DNA of 64,000 nt, taken from contig NZ_JOAI01000002.1 in assembly GCF_000717715.1 (NCBI RefSeq), positions 62,001 through 126,000 on the forward strand, written 5' to 3'. Position 1 is the first letter of the stretch. Each line of letters starts with the position of its first letter. The notes beneath the pieces are model-generated. The model did no database searches, had not been told where the DNA came from, and was given only the letters and a program-made list of their open reading frames with translations. Positions 18,927 through 27,467 of the stretch are shown here, in pieces. The position numbers and the translations under genes were made by a program. This stretch comes from Streptomyces sp. NRRL B-24484 (GTDB lineage: Bacteria; Actinomycetota; Actinomycetes; Streptomycetales; Streptomycetaceae).

Positions 18927-20210
18927 ATGCTGACCGACCGTCACTTCGCGCACCGATGTGCCGCCGCAGCCGCCGCCGGCCTGTTCGTCCTCGCTCCGGC
19001 CGCCCCGGCGGCCGCCCGGCCGCGGGCCGCCGCCGAGGTGGTCGGCGGTGAGCGGCTGGCCCGGCCGGGGGTGCAGGTGGCGCCGGGCTCGGACGCGCCG
19101 GCGCTGCCCGGGAACCTCACCGGGCGGTCCTGGCTGGTCGCGGACGGCACCTCCGGGGAGGTGCTGGCCTCGTACAACGCGCACGCCGAGCTGCCGCCGG
19201 CGTCCACGCTGAAGATGCTGTTCGCGGACACGGTGCTGCCGAAGCTGGACCGCGAGGCGGTGCACCGGGTCGCCCCGGAGGAGCTCACGGGGCTGGGCTC
19301 GGGCAGCAGCCTGGTCGGGATCAAGGAGGACCTCGACTACAAGGTCGAGGACCTGTGGCGCGGGGTCTTCCTGAGTTCGGGCAACGACGCCGTGCACGTG
19401 CTGGCCCACATGAACGGCGGCGTCGACCGGACGGTCGCCCAGATGCAGGCCCGGGCGGACGCCCTGCAGGCGCACGACACCCACGTGGTCACCCCGGACG
19501 GCTACGACCAGGACGGCCAGGTCTCCTCGGCGTACGACCTGACGCTGTTCGCCCGGGCGGGGCTGCGCAATCCGGACTTCCGGGCGTACTGCTCGACCCG
19601 GGACGCGCAGTTCCCCGGCGCGGTGGACCGGACGACCGGGCAGCGCGGCAGCTTCGGGATCGCCAACACCGACCGGCTGCTGGGCAAGTACCCGGGCCTG
19701 ATCGGGGTGAAGAACGGCTACACCACCAACGCGGGGTCGACCTTCACCGGGGCGGCGGAACGGGACGGCCGGCTGCTGCTGGTCACCGTGATGCACACGA
19801 CGACCTACCAGAAGGTCTACGACGAGGCGGCCGCCCTGCTCGACTGGGGCTTCGCCGCGGCCGACCGGGTGAGCCCGGTGGGCGAGCTGGCCGAGGACAC
19901 CTCCGCGGTGCGGGCCGCCCCGACGGCGGAGCCGCGGCCCAACCCGGTGCCGGACACCGTCCCGTCCGCCGCGCCGAGCCCGCCGCGGTCGGTGCCGGCC
20001 GCGCCGCCGGTGGCCGCGCCGGCCGACGGGCGGCAGCCGGAACACGCCCGGAGGACGGGCGGCACGGCGGGGGCGATGGCGGCCGGCCTGTGCGCGGTGG
20101 CGGCCCTGGCGGCGGCCCTGCGGCTGCGCCGGGACCGCGCGGGGCGGCTGTCGCTGCGGCCGGCGCTGCGCCGCTGGGCAGGGGCCGCGACGGCCGTGCG
20201 ACGGCGCTGA
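18927..20210 (+). CDS. D-alanyl-D-alanine carboxypeptidase (penicillin-binding protein 5 type)
   Basis: This 427-residue S11 peptidase trims terminal D-Ala from peptidoglycan pentapeptides outside the membrane. It has a signal peptide (residues about 8-30). The catalytic Ser93 and Lys96 lie in PASTLKM, the second motif in LSSGNDA, and the third motif reads GVKNGYT (KNG in place of the commoner KTG). A Pro-rich linker and a single C-terminal membrane span (AMAAGLCAVAALAAAL) followed by basic residues anchor it. The ATG at 18927 fits the signal peptide; its ribosome-binding site is weak. The gene ends in a hairpin shared with the convergent methyltransferase gene. Confidence 0.93.
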   Translation: MLTDRHFAHRCAAAAAAGLFVLAPAAPAAARPRAAAEVVGGERLARPGVQVAPGSDAPALPGNLTGRSWLVADGTSGEVLASYNAHAELPPASTLKMLFADTVLPKLDREAVHRVAPEELTGLGSGSSLVGIKEDLDYKVEDLWRGVFLSSGNDAVHVLAHMNGGVDRTVAQMQARADALQAHDTHVVTPDGYDQDGQVSSAYDLTLFARAGLRNPDFRAYCSTRDAQFPGAVDRTTGQRGSFGIANTDRLLGKYPGLIGVKNGYTTNAGSTFTGAAERDGRLLLVTVMHTTTYQKVYDEAAALLDWGFAAADRVSPVGELAEDTSAVRAAPTAEPRPNPVPDTVPSAAPSPPRSVPAAPPVAAPADGRQPEHARRTGGTAGAMAAGLCAVAALAAALRLRRDRAGRLSLRPALRRWAGAATAVRRR

Positions 20211-20216
20211 CCGGCA

Positions 20217-20243
20217 CGCCGCACCGGCCGGGCCGGTGCGGCG
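20217..20243. terminator. Bidirectional hairpin between carboxypeptidase and methyltransferase genes
   Basis: The perfect inverted repeat CGCCGCACCGGCC / GGCCGGTGCGGCG lies between two convergent stop codons; the inner bases must open to form a loop. It has no T-tract, as is usual in this lineage. Confidence 0.65.
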
Positions 20244-20250
20244 GCGGACG

Positions 20251-21129
20251 TCAGCGGGCGTTGCGGGCCCGGGCGGAGCGCAGTGCCCGGCGGGCGGCCC
20301 GGGTGGCGAACGGCGGCAGCACGTCGATGGCGATCCGGCGCGCGGTGGAGCGCTCCGGGGCCCGGCGGGTCTGCGGGGCGCCGTTCGGCTGGGGGCCGTC
20401 GAAGGCCAGCCGGTAGCAGGTGTGGCCGGCGATCTGCTCGTCGTCCATCCGGAAGCCCTCGGCGCGCCAGTCGCGGGCGAGCAGCTCCTTCTGGACGGCC
20501 TCGGCGTCGCCCCAGGTGCCGTAGAACTTCTCCGGGGTAAGGCAGACCGGCTTGAGGCCGAGGTCGAAGACGGCCTCCCAGACCGCCGCGGCGACGCCCG
20601 GGGTGTGCGGTGCCCGGTAGTCGTCGAAGGCGACCACGCCGTCCTTGGCCAGGACGTCCCGGGCGACCAGGGCGTCACCGGCCACGTGCTCGTACAGGTG
20701 CGAGGCGTCGACGTGGACGAAGCGGCAGGAGTCGGCCGGGACGCGTCCGTCGGCCAGTACCGAGGTGGGCGCCTGGACGATCACCGGCAGCTCCTCGTGG
20801 AAGGCGAGGTAGTTGGACTCGAAGGCCTGCCGGGTGAGGGTCTTGCGGTAGGACATGGCCATCTCGGCCGAGTTGTCCTCGTCGGGGGCGTCGGAGTCGA
20901 ACAGGTCACAGACCGTGAAGGTCTCGCCGGGCTGCAGGTAGCGGCCCAGGACGACGGCGCTGCGGCCGAGGTAGGCGCCCAGCTCCAGCAGGTCGCCGTT
21001 GGTGCCGGCGGCCGTCTGGCGGCTGAGGAGCCAGCCGAAGATCTCCTGGTCCGCCTTCCAGAACCAACCGGGCACGTCGTCCGGAGTACGCGGGACGGGG
21101 GTCGCGGTGGCGGTGTCTGCGCTGGTCAC
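20251..21129 (-). CDS. Class I SAM-dependent methyltransferase
   Basis: The 292-residue product has the class I methyltransferase core. The SAM-binding glycine motif is LLELGAYLGRSAVVLG near residue 46, an acidic strand follows at FTVCDLF, and HVDASHLYEHVAGDAL near residue 140 and GVVAFDDYRAPHTPG near residue 164 resemble TylF/CmcI-like methyltransferases with a metal-coordinating Asp pair. I chose the GTG at 21129 because GGAG lies 7 bases upstream; an ATG at 21141 is the alternative. It stands just beside the glycosyltransferase block, so a role in modifying a surface sugar or polymer is possible but only by context. The C-terminal 45 residues are Arg-rich. Confidence 0.82.
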   Translation of the reverse strand: MTSADTATATPVPRTPDDVPGWFWKADQEIFGWLLSRQTAAGTNGDLLELGAYLGRSAVVLGRYLQPGETFTVCDLFDSDAPDEDNSAEMAMSYRKTLTRQAFESNYLAFHEELPVIVQAPTSVLADGRVPADSCRFVHVDASHLYEHVAGDALVARDVLAKDGVVAFDDYRAPHTPGVAAAVWEAVFDLGLKPVCLTPEKFYGTWGDAEAVQKELLARDWRAEGFRMDDEQIAGHTCYRLAFDGPQPNGAPQTRRAPERSTARRIAIDVLPPFATRAARRALRSARARNAR

Positions 21130-21287
21130 GGGGTGCTCCATGGGTGCGGCGGACGGGGTGGCGCGTTTACGGGCTCCCGTCGGCGGGGGTGTGCCTGACG
21201 ACAGCCGGATGAGGACCGGATGAGAACCGGATGAGACGTAGGTCGTGATCCTAGTCACGTCCGAGTGTGCCCGACAGGGGCGTGATC

Positions 21288-22199
21288 TCACTTCTCGGCC
21301 GACGCTTCGATCAGCCTGCGGCCCTGTTCGCGTGCGCGCATCCGGGCGGCGGCCGGGTCGGCGAGCGCCGTCCAGGCCGCGCAGTACAGCAGCAGCCTCG
21401 CGACGAAGTCGATCCAGAGCAGCAGGGCGATCGGAACGCCGAAGGCGCCGTAGAGGCTGCGGCCCGCGACCGAGCCGAGGTACGAGGAGAGGGCGACCTT
21501 GAGCATCTCGAAGCCGACGGCCCCGATCAGCGCACCGCCGAACAGGGCACGGCGGGACTGGTCGGTGATCCGCGGGAAGGGCGCCAGCAGGTAGGCGAAG
21601 AGCAGCAGGTCGGCGCCGACGGCGACGAGGAAGCCGACCACGGTCAGCACGGCGCGGCCGGCGCTGCCGTCCAGCCCGACGGCGTCGGCGAGCCGGCGGG
21701 CGAGCGTGGTGGCGCCGGCGGAGGCGCCCAGCGACAGCAGGCAGACCACGCCGAGGCCGAGCAGGACGACGCAGTCCCAGGCCTTGCGGACGAACACCTG
21801 GCCCGGGTCCTGGGGCAGCCGCCAGATCGCCCGGACCGAGCCGCGCATGGTCTCCACCCAGCCGAGCCCGGAGAGCAGCAGCACCACGCCGCTGATCACG
21901 CCGACCGTGGCCGCGTTGTCGACCAGGGAGTTCAGGTCGATCGCGTCGGCGAGGCCGGAGGCCTGGTCGGCGATGTCCTTCTGGAGCTCGTCGACCCGGT
22001 GCTGGGAGAGCGTCGCCGCGGCGATCGCCAGGGCCACGGTGAGCAGCGGGAAGAGCGCGAGGAAGCCGAAGAAGGTGACCGCCCCCGCGAGCCGGTTGCC
22101 CTGGGTGTCGGTGAACAGCTGGTAGGCCTGCCAGGCGCGGCTGCGCATCAGCCGGGCCACGAACGGACCGACGACCGGGAGACGGGTGAGGAAGTCCAC
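21288..22199 (-). CDS. YihY/virulence factor BrkB family membrane protein
   Basis: The 303-residue protein has about six membrane spans and the YihY/BrkB marks: GNRLAGAVTFFGFLALFPLL near residue 35, LSGLGWVETMRGSVRAIW near residue 108 and GVPIALLLWIDFVARLLLYC near residue 255. Family members are inner-membrane proteins of uncertain role, sometimes described as RNase BN-like by an early misassignment. A basic N-terminus and basic C-terminus are cytoplasmic. It is upstream of, and read in the same direction as, the methyltransferase, with 158 bases between. Confidence 0.9.
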   Translation of the reverse strand: MDFLTRLPVVGPFVARLMRSRAWQAYQLFTDTQGNRLAGAVTFFGFLALFPLLTVALAIAAATLSQHRVDELQKDIADQASGLADAIDLNSLVDNAATVGVISGVVLLLSGLGWVETMRGSVRAIWRLPQDPGQVFVRKAWDCVVLLGLGVVCLLSLGASAGATTLARRLADAVGLDGSAGRAVLTVVGFLVAVGADLLLFAYLLAPFPRITDQSRRALFGGALIGAVGFEMLKVALSSYLGSVAGRSLYGAFGVPIALLLWIDFVARLLLYCAAWTALADPAAARMRAREQGRRLIEASAEK

Positions 22200-22342
22200 G
22201 GGTCCACCCCATCGGGATCACCTGAACGAGCGACGACCGGTCCTGTATACCGTGCGCGGTGATCGCGTGCGGCTGGTCGCGTCGGCGCGCCGGACGGCCT
22301 GACCCTGGGTGGCCTACAGCCGGGCCGGGATCGGGCGGGCGG

Positions 22343-23485
22343 TCAGGAGCCGGTGTGCGTGCCCACGTCGGAGGCGGTGTCGTCCGCGCGCGCGGCGGTC
22401 TGTGCGGACTGCGGCGCCGGGCGGCCCTGCGCCGGGGTGGTGTCGCGGACGCCGGCGGCGCCCTTGGCCCGGCGGGCGGCCCGGGCCGCCCGGGCGGCGA
22501 GCTGCCGCGTCCGGGCGAGGGCGCGGACGCTCTGGTACGTCAGGTAGTGGCCGTGGCTGAGCAGCTCGGTGCGCACGCCCTCGGCGCCGGCGGCGGGCCG
22601 GTAGTCGGCCGGGCGGAGCCGGGCGCAGTGCCGGGCGGCGCGGCGGAAGAACTCCCGGCGGTCGCCGGGCGGCACCCGGTCGGGGCGGCTGACCACGGTG
22701 TTGAGGTGGTGCACCATCCGGGCGAACACCACCGGCCGCCAGCGGGCGAGGTCGGGCCGCCGGTCGAGGAAGGCGAAGACCAGGTCGTACTGGTCGAAGA
22801 TGTCGAAGTGCTTGCGGCTGACGGTGGCGAGTATGTTGCCGCCCTGCTTGCGCTGGCGGTAGTGCACGCCGACCCGGTCGAGCACGGTCATCCGCCCGGC
22901 GGCGAGCAGCGCCGGGAAGGTCCACGGGGTGTCCTCGTAGTACCCGGCGGGGAAGGTCAGGCCCTCGGCGTCGATCCAGTCGCGGCGGTAGGCCTTGTTC
23001 CAGACCACCATCAGCAGGTCGAGGAGGTCCGGGCGGCCGTCGAGGTCGAAGACGTCGGGGCCGGAGCGGGCGAACAGCGGGGCCGAGGCGGAGCGGACGA
23101 CGCGGCCGTCCCAGTAGGTGCGCGCGTAGTCGTAGACCAGGATGTCCGGGTCGGTGCAGGCCTTCAGCCGCTCGTCGATCGCCTGCAGCAGGCCGGGGGT
23201 GAGCGTGTCGTCGCTGTCCAGGAAGATCACGTAGTCGCCGGCGGCGACGGCCAGGCCGGCGTTGCGGGCGCGGCCGAGGCCGACGTTCTCGTCGAGGTGG
23301 AGCACCCGGATGCGCGCGTCCCGCGCGGCGGCGTCGTCCAGCATCGTCCCGCAGCCGTCCGGCGAGCGGTCGTCGACGGCGATCAGCTCGAAGTCCGCGC
23401 ACGACTGGGACAGCACCGAGTCGAGACACTCGGCCAGGTACTCCTCGACCTGGTAGACGGGGACGATCACGCTGAAGCGGGGCAT
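22343..23485 (-). CDS. Family 2 glycosyltransferase (cell-wall polymer type)
   Basis: This 380-residue GT-A enzyme has the nucleotide-sugar fold FSVIVPVYQVEEYLAECLDS at the N-terminus, AVDDRSPDG near residue 37, a metal-binding DSDD at residues 90-93 and the catalytic-base motif YYEDTPW near residue 193. The C-terminal 150 residues are helical and basic and lack membrane spans. It is closest in layout to teichoic-acid and capsule glycosyltransferases. It faces away from the GT2-TagF fusion gene with a 280-base promoter region between, so the two are probably co-regulated. Confidence 0.88.
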   Translation of the reverse strand: MPRFSVIVPVYQVEEYLAECLDSVLSQSCADFELIAVDDRSPDGCGTMLDDAAARDARIRVLHLDENVGLGRARNAGLAVAAGDYVIFLDSDDTLTPGLLQAIDERLKACTDPDILVYDYARTYWDGRVVRSASAPLFARSGPDVFDLDGRPDLLDLLMVVWNKAYRRDWIDAEGLTFPAGYYEDTPWTFPALLAAGRMTVLDRVGVHYRQRKQGGNILATVSRKHFDIFDQYDLVFAFLDRRPDLARWRPVVFARMVHHLNTVVSRPDRVPPGDRREFFRRAARHCARLRPADYRPAAGAEGVRTELLSHGHYLTYQSVRALARTRQLAARAARAARRAKGAAGVRDTTPAQGRPAPQSAQTAARADDTASDVGTHTGS

Positions 23486-23765
23486 TTGCAGCTCATTCTA
23501 AGGGGGCGCTCAGTCGACCGTGATCTCCGGACGGGTCTCGCCCGGGAACCGGCGCGCGGCCAGCGGCAGAGTAGCCGCCGCGGCCGGGGGCGCGCACCCC
23601 CCGACCGGCCGGACCCGCGCCGCCCGGGCCCGTGCGCCGCCCGCGCCGGCGCCCGGACGGCCCGGACCGCTCCGGGGCCGGGACGCACCCGGACGGTAGG
23701 ATCTCCGTACATCTGTGCCGATTCGCCCGCGGCCCGACGCCCCCGATGAAAGGCCCGCAAGCCCG

Positions 23766-26700
23766 ATGGCCCCTCGCCTCTCCGTCGTCGTCCCGATCTA
23801 CAACGTCGAGCGCTACCTCGAGGAGTGCCTGGACTCCATCGCCGCGCAGACCTTCACCGACCTGGAATGCGTCATGGTCGACGACGGGTCGAAGGACGGC
23901 AGCGCCGCCATCGCCGAGGCCTACGCCGCGAAGGACGCGCGGTTCCGGCTCGTCCGGCAGGAGAACAAGGGCCTCGGTGCGGCCCGCAACACCGGCTACC
24001 GGCACATCGCCGACGGCACCGAGTTCCTCGCCTTCGTCGACAGCGACGACACGCTGCCGCCGAGCGCCTACGAGCTGATGATCGGCACCCTGGACGAGAC
24101 CGGCTCGGACTTCTGCACCGGCAACGTCCAGCGGTTCCGCGCCGTCGGCTACTACCAGTCGGGCGGCCACCGCAAGCCGTTCAAGGAGACCCGGCTGCGG
24201 ACGCACGTCACCGAGGTCCCGACGCTGGTCACCGACCGCACCGCGTGGAACAAGGTGTACCGCCGCAGCTTCTTCGACGGCGCCGGCATCCTCTACCCCG
24301 AGGGCATCCTGTACGAGGACGCCCCGGTGAGCGTGCCGCACCACTACCTGGCGACCAGCGTGGACGTGCTCTCCGAGCCGATCTACCACTGGCGCGAGCG
24401 CGAGGTCGGCGAGATGTCGATCACGCAGATGAAGACCAACCCCAAGGGCCTGATCGACCGGGTCACCTCGATGGAGCTCGTCCGGGCCTGGCTGCTGGAG
24501 CAGACCGACCCGAAGTTCAAGCGCTACCTGCGCACCTACGACGAGAACAACCTCGTCGAGGAGATCCCGATGTTCTTCGGGTCCGTCCTGGACGGCGACA
24601 CCGACTACCGGGACGCCTACCTGGAGTGCGCCGGCCGGCTGCTGCGTGCCATCGGGCCGGAGCAGATCCGCAAGCTGCGCGCGCCGCTGCGGCTGAAGTA
24701 CCACCTGACGCTGCAGGGCCGGATCGACGAGCTGGTCGAGCAGATCCGCTTCGAGCGCGACACCAAGGGCGCCGCGCCGGCGCGCGGCCTGCTGCGCGCC
24801 TACGCCGACTACCCCTTCCTGCGCGGCGGCCGCAAGAGCGTCCCCTCGGACGTGCTGCGCCTGGACAACGCCCTGGTGATGCGCACCCGGCTGTACGACG
24901 CGGCCTGGACGGACGGCAAGCTGCACCTGACCGGGCACGCCTTCCCCGAGCACCTGGGCGCCGAGCACCGCAGCGACATGGTCAAGGTGCTGGTGCTGCG
25001 CGAGGCCAAGGGCCGCCGCGTGCTGGCCCTGCCGGCCAGGGCGCAGTACAGCCCGGAGGCGACCGCCAGCTCCCCGCACGACCTGTACAGCTGTGACTGG
25101 GCGGGCTTCCGCGCCGTCATCGACCCGAAGCGGCTGAAGCACCGCGGCCAGTGGCGCGAGGGCTCCTGGCGGGTGCTGATCGCCGGCGTCGGCAAGGGCG
25201 GTGTGTACAAGGGCCGGATCTCCGGCGGCTGGAGCGACCGCGCCGAGTACCCGCCGGTGCACTGGGTCGAGGACGACGTCCGGGTCGTGCCGTGGCTCAG
25301 GGACAACCACGTCAACCTGCGGGTGGAGATGGTGCGGGCGCGCGCCGCCGCGGTGACGGCCGAGCACGGCACGGTGACCGTCGGCGGCCGGGCCTCCTCG
25401 GGCCTGGACCTGGCCGGCGCCCGGCTGCGGCTGCTGCACGTGGAGTCCGACCGCGAGCTGTTCTTCCCGCTGGAGCTGGGCTCCCCCGTCGGCCGCGACG
25501 TGCCGTTCACCGCGCACTTCCCGGTCGACGAGCTGACCGCCGTCCGCAAGGCCTGGGCCGCCCTCGACCCGGCGTCCGCCGAGCGCCTGCGGGACCGCTG
25601 GGACACCGAGCTGCAGCTCGCCGACGGCAAGCGGGTGCCCGTCGTGCTCGACGAGCGCACCGCGGCGATCCAGCTCGACCTGCCCGTCGAGAACGACACC
25701 CGGGCGATCTTCACCAAGGCCTCCCCCAGCGGGTACCTGCAGTTCAGCGACCAGGTGCTGCAGCCGGTCGTGGAGGAGGTCACCGCGCGCGGCGCGGACG
25801 GGTTCCTGCTCAGTGGCACCTTCCCGCTGCCGGGCACCCACACCTACGAGCTGGTGATCCGCCACGACTGGCACGAGGAGGAGCACACCTACCCGGTCGA
25901 GATCGTCGACGGGCGGTTCCGGGCGGCGCTGCCGGCCGTGCCGACCGCGGCCTTCGCCGGCGAGGTGCCGCTGCGCCAGGGCCTCTGGGAGGTCGTCCTG
26001 CGGCCGGTCGGCGCGCCGGCCGACGCGGTGTGGCCGCCCGTGCTGCTCGCGCCGCACTGCCACCCCGCGCTGCCGGTGGAGACCGAGACGCGCGGCAAGC
26101 GCGTCGTGCTGGAGCGGCGCGGCTACGACTCGCTCACGCTGCTCGCCCACTCCGACCTCCTCCCGGAGGAGCGCAGCGGCTACCGGCACCGGCAGCTGCG
26201 GATCAACGACTACCCCGCGGCCCGCACCCGCCCGGTCACCGACACCGTGCTGTACCTCACCTCGCACGGCGACCGGTACGCCGGCTCGCCGCGCGCGGTC
26301 CACGAGGAGCTGCTGCAGCGCGGCCTGCCGCTGCGCCACCTGTGGAGCGTGGACGACCAGCAGGCGGCGCTGCCCGGCACCGTCGAGGCGCTGCGCCAGG
26401 ACAGCGCGGAGTGGTACGAGGCGCTGGCCACCGCGCGGTACGTCGTCACCGAGTCGCACCTGCCGGACTTCTTCGAGCGCCGGCCCGGCCAGACCGTGCT
26501 GCAGACCTGGCAGGGCACCCCGCTGAAGCGGATCGGCCTCGACTTCGAGAAGGTCTGGTTCACCGACGCGGAGTACCTCAAGCACCTGCGCCGCGAGGTG
26601 CCGCACTGGAGCCTGCTGGTGTCGGGCAACGGCTTCTCCACGCCGGTGCTGCGGCGGGCCTTCGACTACCACGGCGAGGTCCTGGAGGCGGGCAACCCGC

Positions 26701-27323
26701 GCAGCGACGTGCTGCTCGCCGCCGACCGGGAGAAGACCGCCGAGCTGGTCCGCGCCCGGCTCGGCCTGCCGGACGGCAAGAAGGTGGTGCTCTACGCGCC
26801 GACCTTCCGCGAGGACATGCGGCGGCCGCAGGACGGCTACCAGCTGGACCTGCGGATCGACCTGGCGGCGGCCCGGGCCGCCCTGGGCGACGACCAGGTG
26901 CTGCTGGTGCGGCGGCACCCGCTGATGTGCGGCCAGGTGCCGGACGCCGGCGACGGCTTCGTCTGGGACGTCAGCACCTACCCGGACACCGCGGAGCTGC
27001 TGCTGGCGGCGGACGTGCTGGTGACGGACTACTCGTCGATCATGTTCGACTTCGCGGTCACCGGCCGGCCGATGCTGTTCTTCACCCACGACCTGGAGCA
27101 CTACCGGGACAACCTGCGCGGCTTCTCCTTCGACTTCGAGGCGACCGCGCCCGGCCCGCTGCTGTCCACCTCCGAGGCGCTCGTCGAGGCCCTCGGCCGG
27201 ACGGCGGAGGTCGCCGAGGAGTACGCGGACCGGTACGCGGCCTTCCGCGAGGCCTACTGCCACCTGGACGACGGCCGGGCGAGCGCCCGGGTCGTGGACG
27301 GACTGCTCGCGCACGAGGGCTGA
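23766..27323 (+). CDS. Bifunctional protein: GT2 glycosyltransferase fused to CDP-glycerol glycerophosphotransferase (TagF-like)
   Basis: The 1185-residue product joins three parts. Residues 1 to about 330 are a GT2 domain with VPIYNVERYLEECLDS, a metal motif FVDSDDTLPP near residue 92 and an LYEDAPVS catalytic motif. A beta-rich middle region (about 380-830) follows. The TagF-like domain (about 870-1175) has LQTWQGTPLKRIG, VLYAPTFREDM and VTDYSSIMFDFAVTGRPM. TagF enzymes polymerise polyol-phosphate units from CDP-activated precursors on lipid-linked intermediates at the cytoplasmic membrane face, so this protein could both glycosylate and extend a teichoic-acid-like chain. The ATG at 23766 fits the GT2 start; an in-frame start 51 bases earlier is less likely. 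Confidence 0.9.
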   Translation: MAPRLSVVVPIYNVERYLEECLDSIAAQTFTDLECVMVDDGSKDGSAAIAEAYAAKDARFRLVRQENKGLGAARNTGYRHIADGTEFLAFVDSDDTLPPSAYELMIGTLDETGSDFCTGNVQRFRAVGYYQSGGHRKPFKETRLRTHVTEVPTLVTDRTAWNKVYRRSFFDGAGILYPEGILYEDAPVSVPHHYLATSVDVLSEPIYHWREREVGEMSITQMKTNPKGLIDRVTSMELVRAWLLEQTDPKFKRYLRTYDENNLVEEIPMFFGSVLDGDTDYRDAYLECAGRLLRAIGPEQIRKLRAPLRLKYHLTLQGRIDELVEQIRFERDTKGAAPARGLLRAYADYPFLRGGRKSVPSDVLRLDNALVMRTRLYDAAWTDGKLHLTGHAFPEHLGAEHRSDMVKVLVLREAKGRRVLALPARAQYSPEATASSPHDLYSCDWAGFRAVIDPKRLKHRGQWREGSWRVLIAGVGKGGVYKGRISGGWSDRAEYPPVHWVEDDVRVVPWLRDNHVNLRVEMVRARAAAVTAEHGTVTVGGRASSGLDLAGARLRLLHVESDRELFFPLELGSPVGRDVPFTAHFPVDELTAVRKAWAALDPASAERLRDRWDTELQLADGKRVPVVLDERTAAIQLDLPVENDTRAIFTKASPSGYLQFSDQVLQPVVEEVTARGADGFLLSGTFPLPGTHTYELVIRHDWHEEEHTYPVEIVDGRFRAALPAVPTAAFAGEVPLRQGLWEVVLRPVGAPADAVWPPVLLAPHCHPALPVETETRGKRVVLERRGYDSLTLLAHSDLLPEERSGYRHRQLRINDYPAARTRPVTDTVLYLTSHGDRYAGSPRAVHEELLQRGLPLRHLWSVDDQQAALPGTVEALRQDSAEWYEALATARYVVTESHLPDFFERRPGQTVLQTWQGTPLKRIGLDFEKVWFTDAEYLKHLRREVPHWSLLVSGNGFSTPVLRRAFDYHGEVLEAGNPRSDVLLAADREKTAELVRARLGLPDGKKVVLYAPTFREDMRRPQDGYQLDLRIDLAAARAALGDDQVLLVRRHPLMCGQVPDAGDGFVWDVSTYPDTAELLLAADVLVTDYSSIMFDFAVTGRPMLFFTHDLEHYRDNLRGFSFDFEATAPGPLLSTSEALVEALGRTAEVAEEYADRYAAFREAYCHLDDGRASARVVDGLLAHEG

Positions 27324-27338
27324 TCCGCTCCGTCCGGT

Positions 27339-27369
27339 GCCCCCGCCGCGCTTGTTGACCGGCGGGGGC
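27339..27369. terminator. Hairpin between the two TagF-like genes
   Basis: A 10-bp perfect inverted repeat (GCCCCCGCCG / CGGCGGGGGC, 11-base loop) follows the fusion gene and may limit read-through into the second TagF-like gene. Confidence 0.5.
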
Positions 27370-27467
27370 GTCACGGTGTGAGATGTCCCGGACCCGGACC
27401 GCCCCACGGCGGCCGGGTCCGCCGGTCATGTCCTCCTGACCGGCTCCCCCCGTGAAGGGCCGCCCCC

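Noticed and set aside
23493..27407. A 1304-codon open frame on the minus strand across the GT2-TagF fusion gene
   Set aside because: It is an antisense shadow produced by G/C-ending codons. It has low-complexity Gly/Val/Gln/Arg composition and no domain, while the plus strand encodes clear GT2 and TagF motifs.
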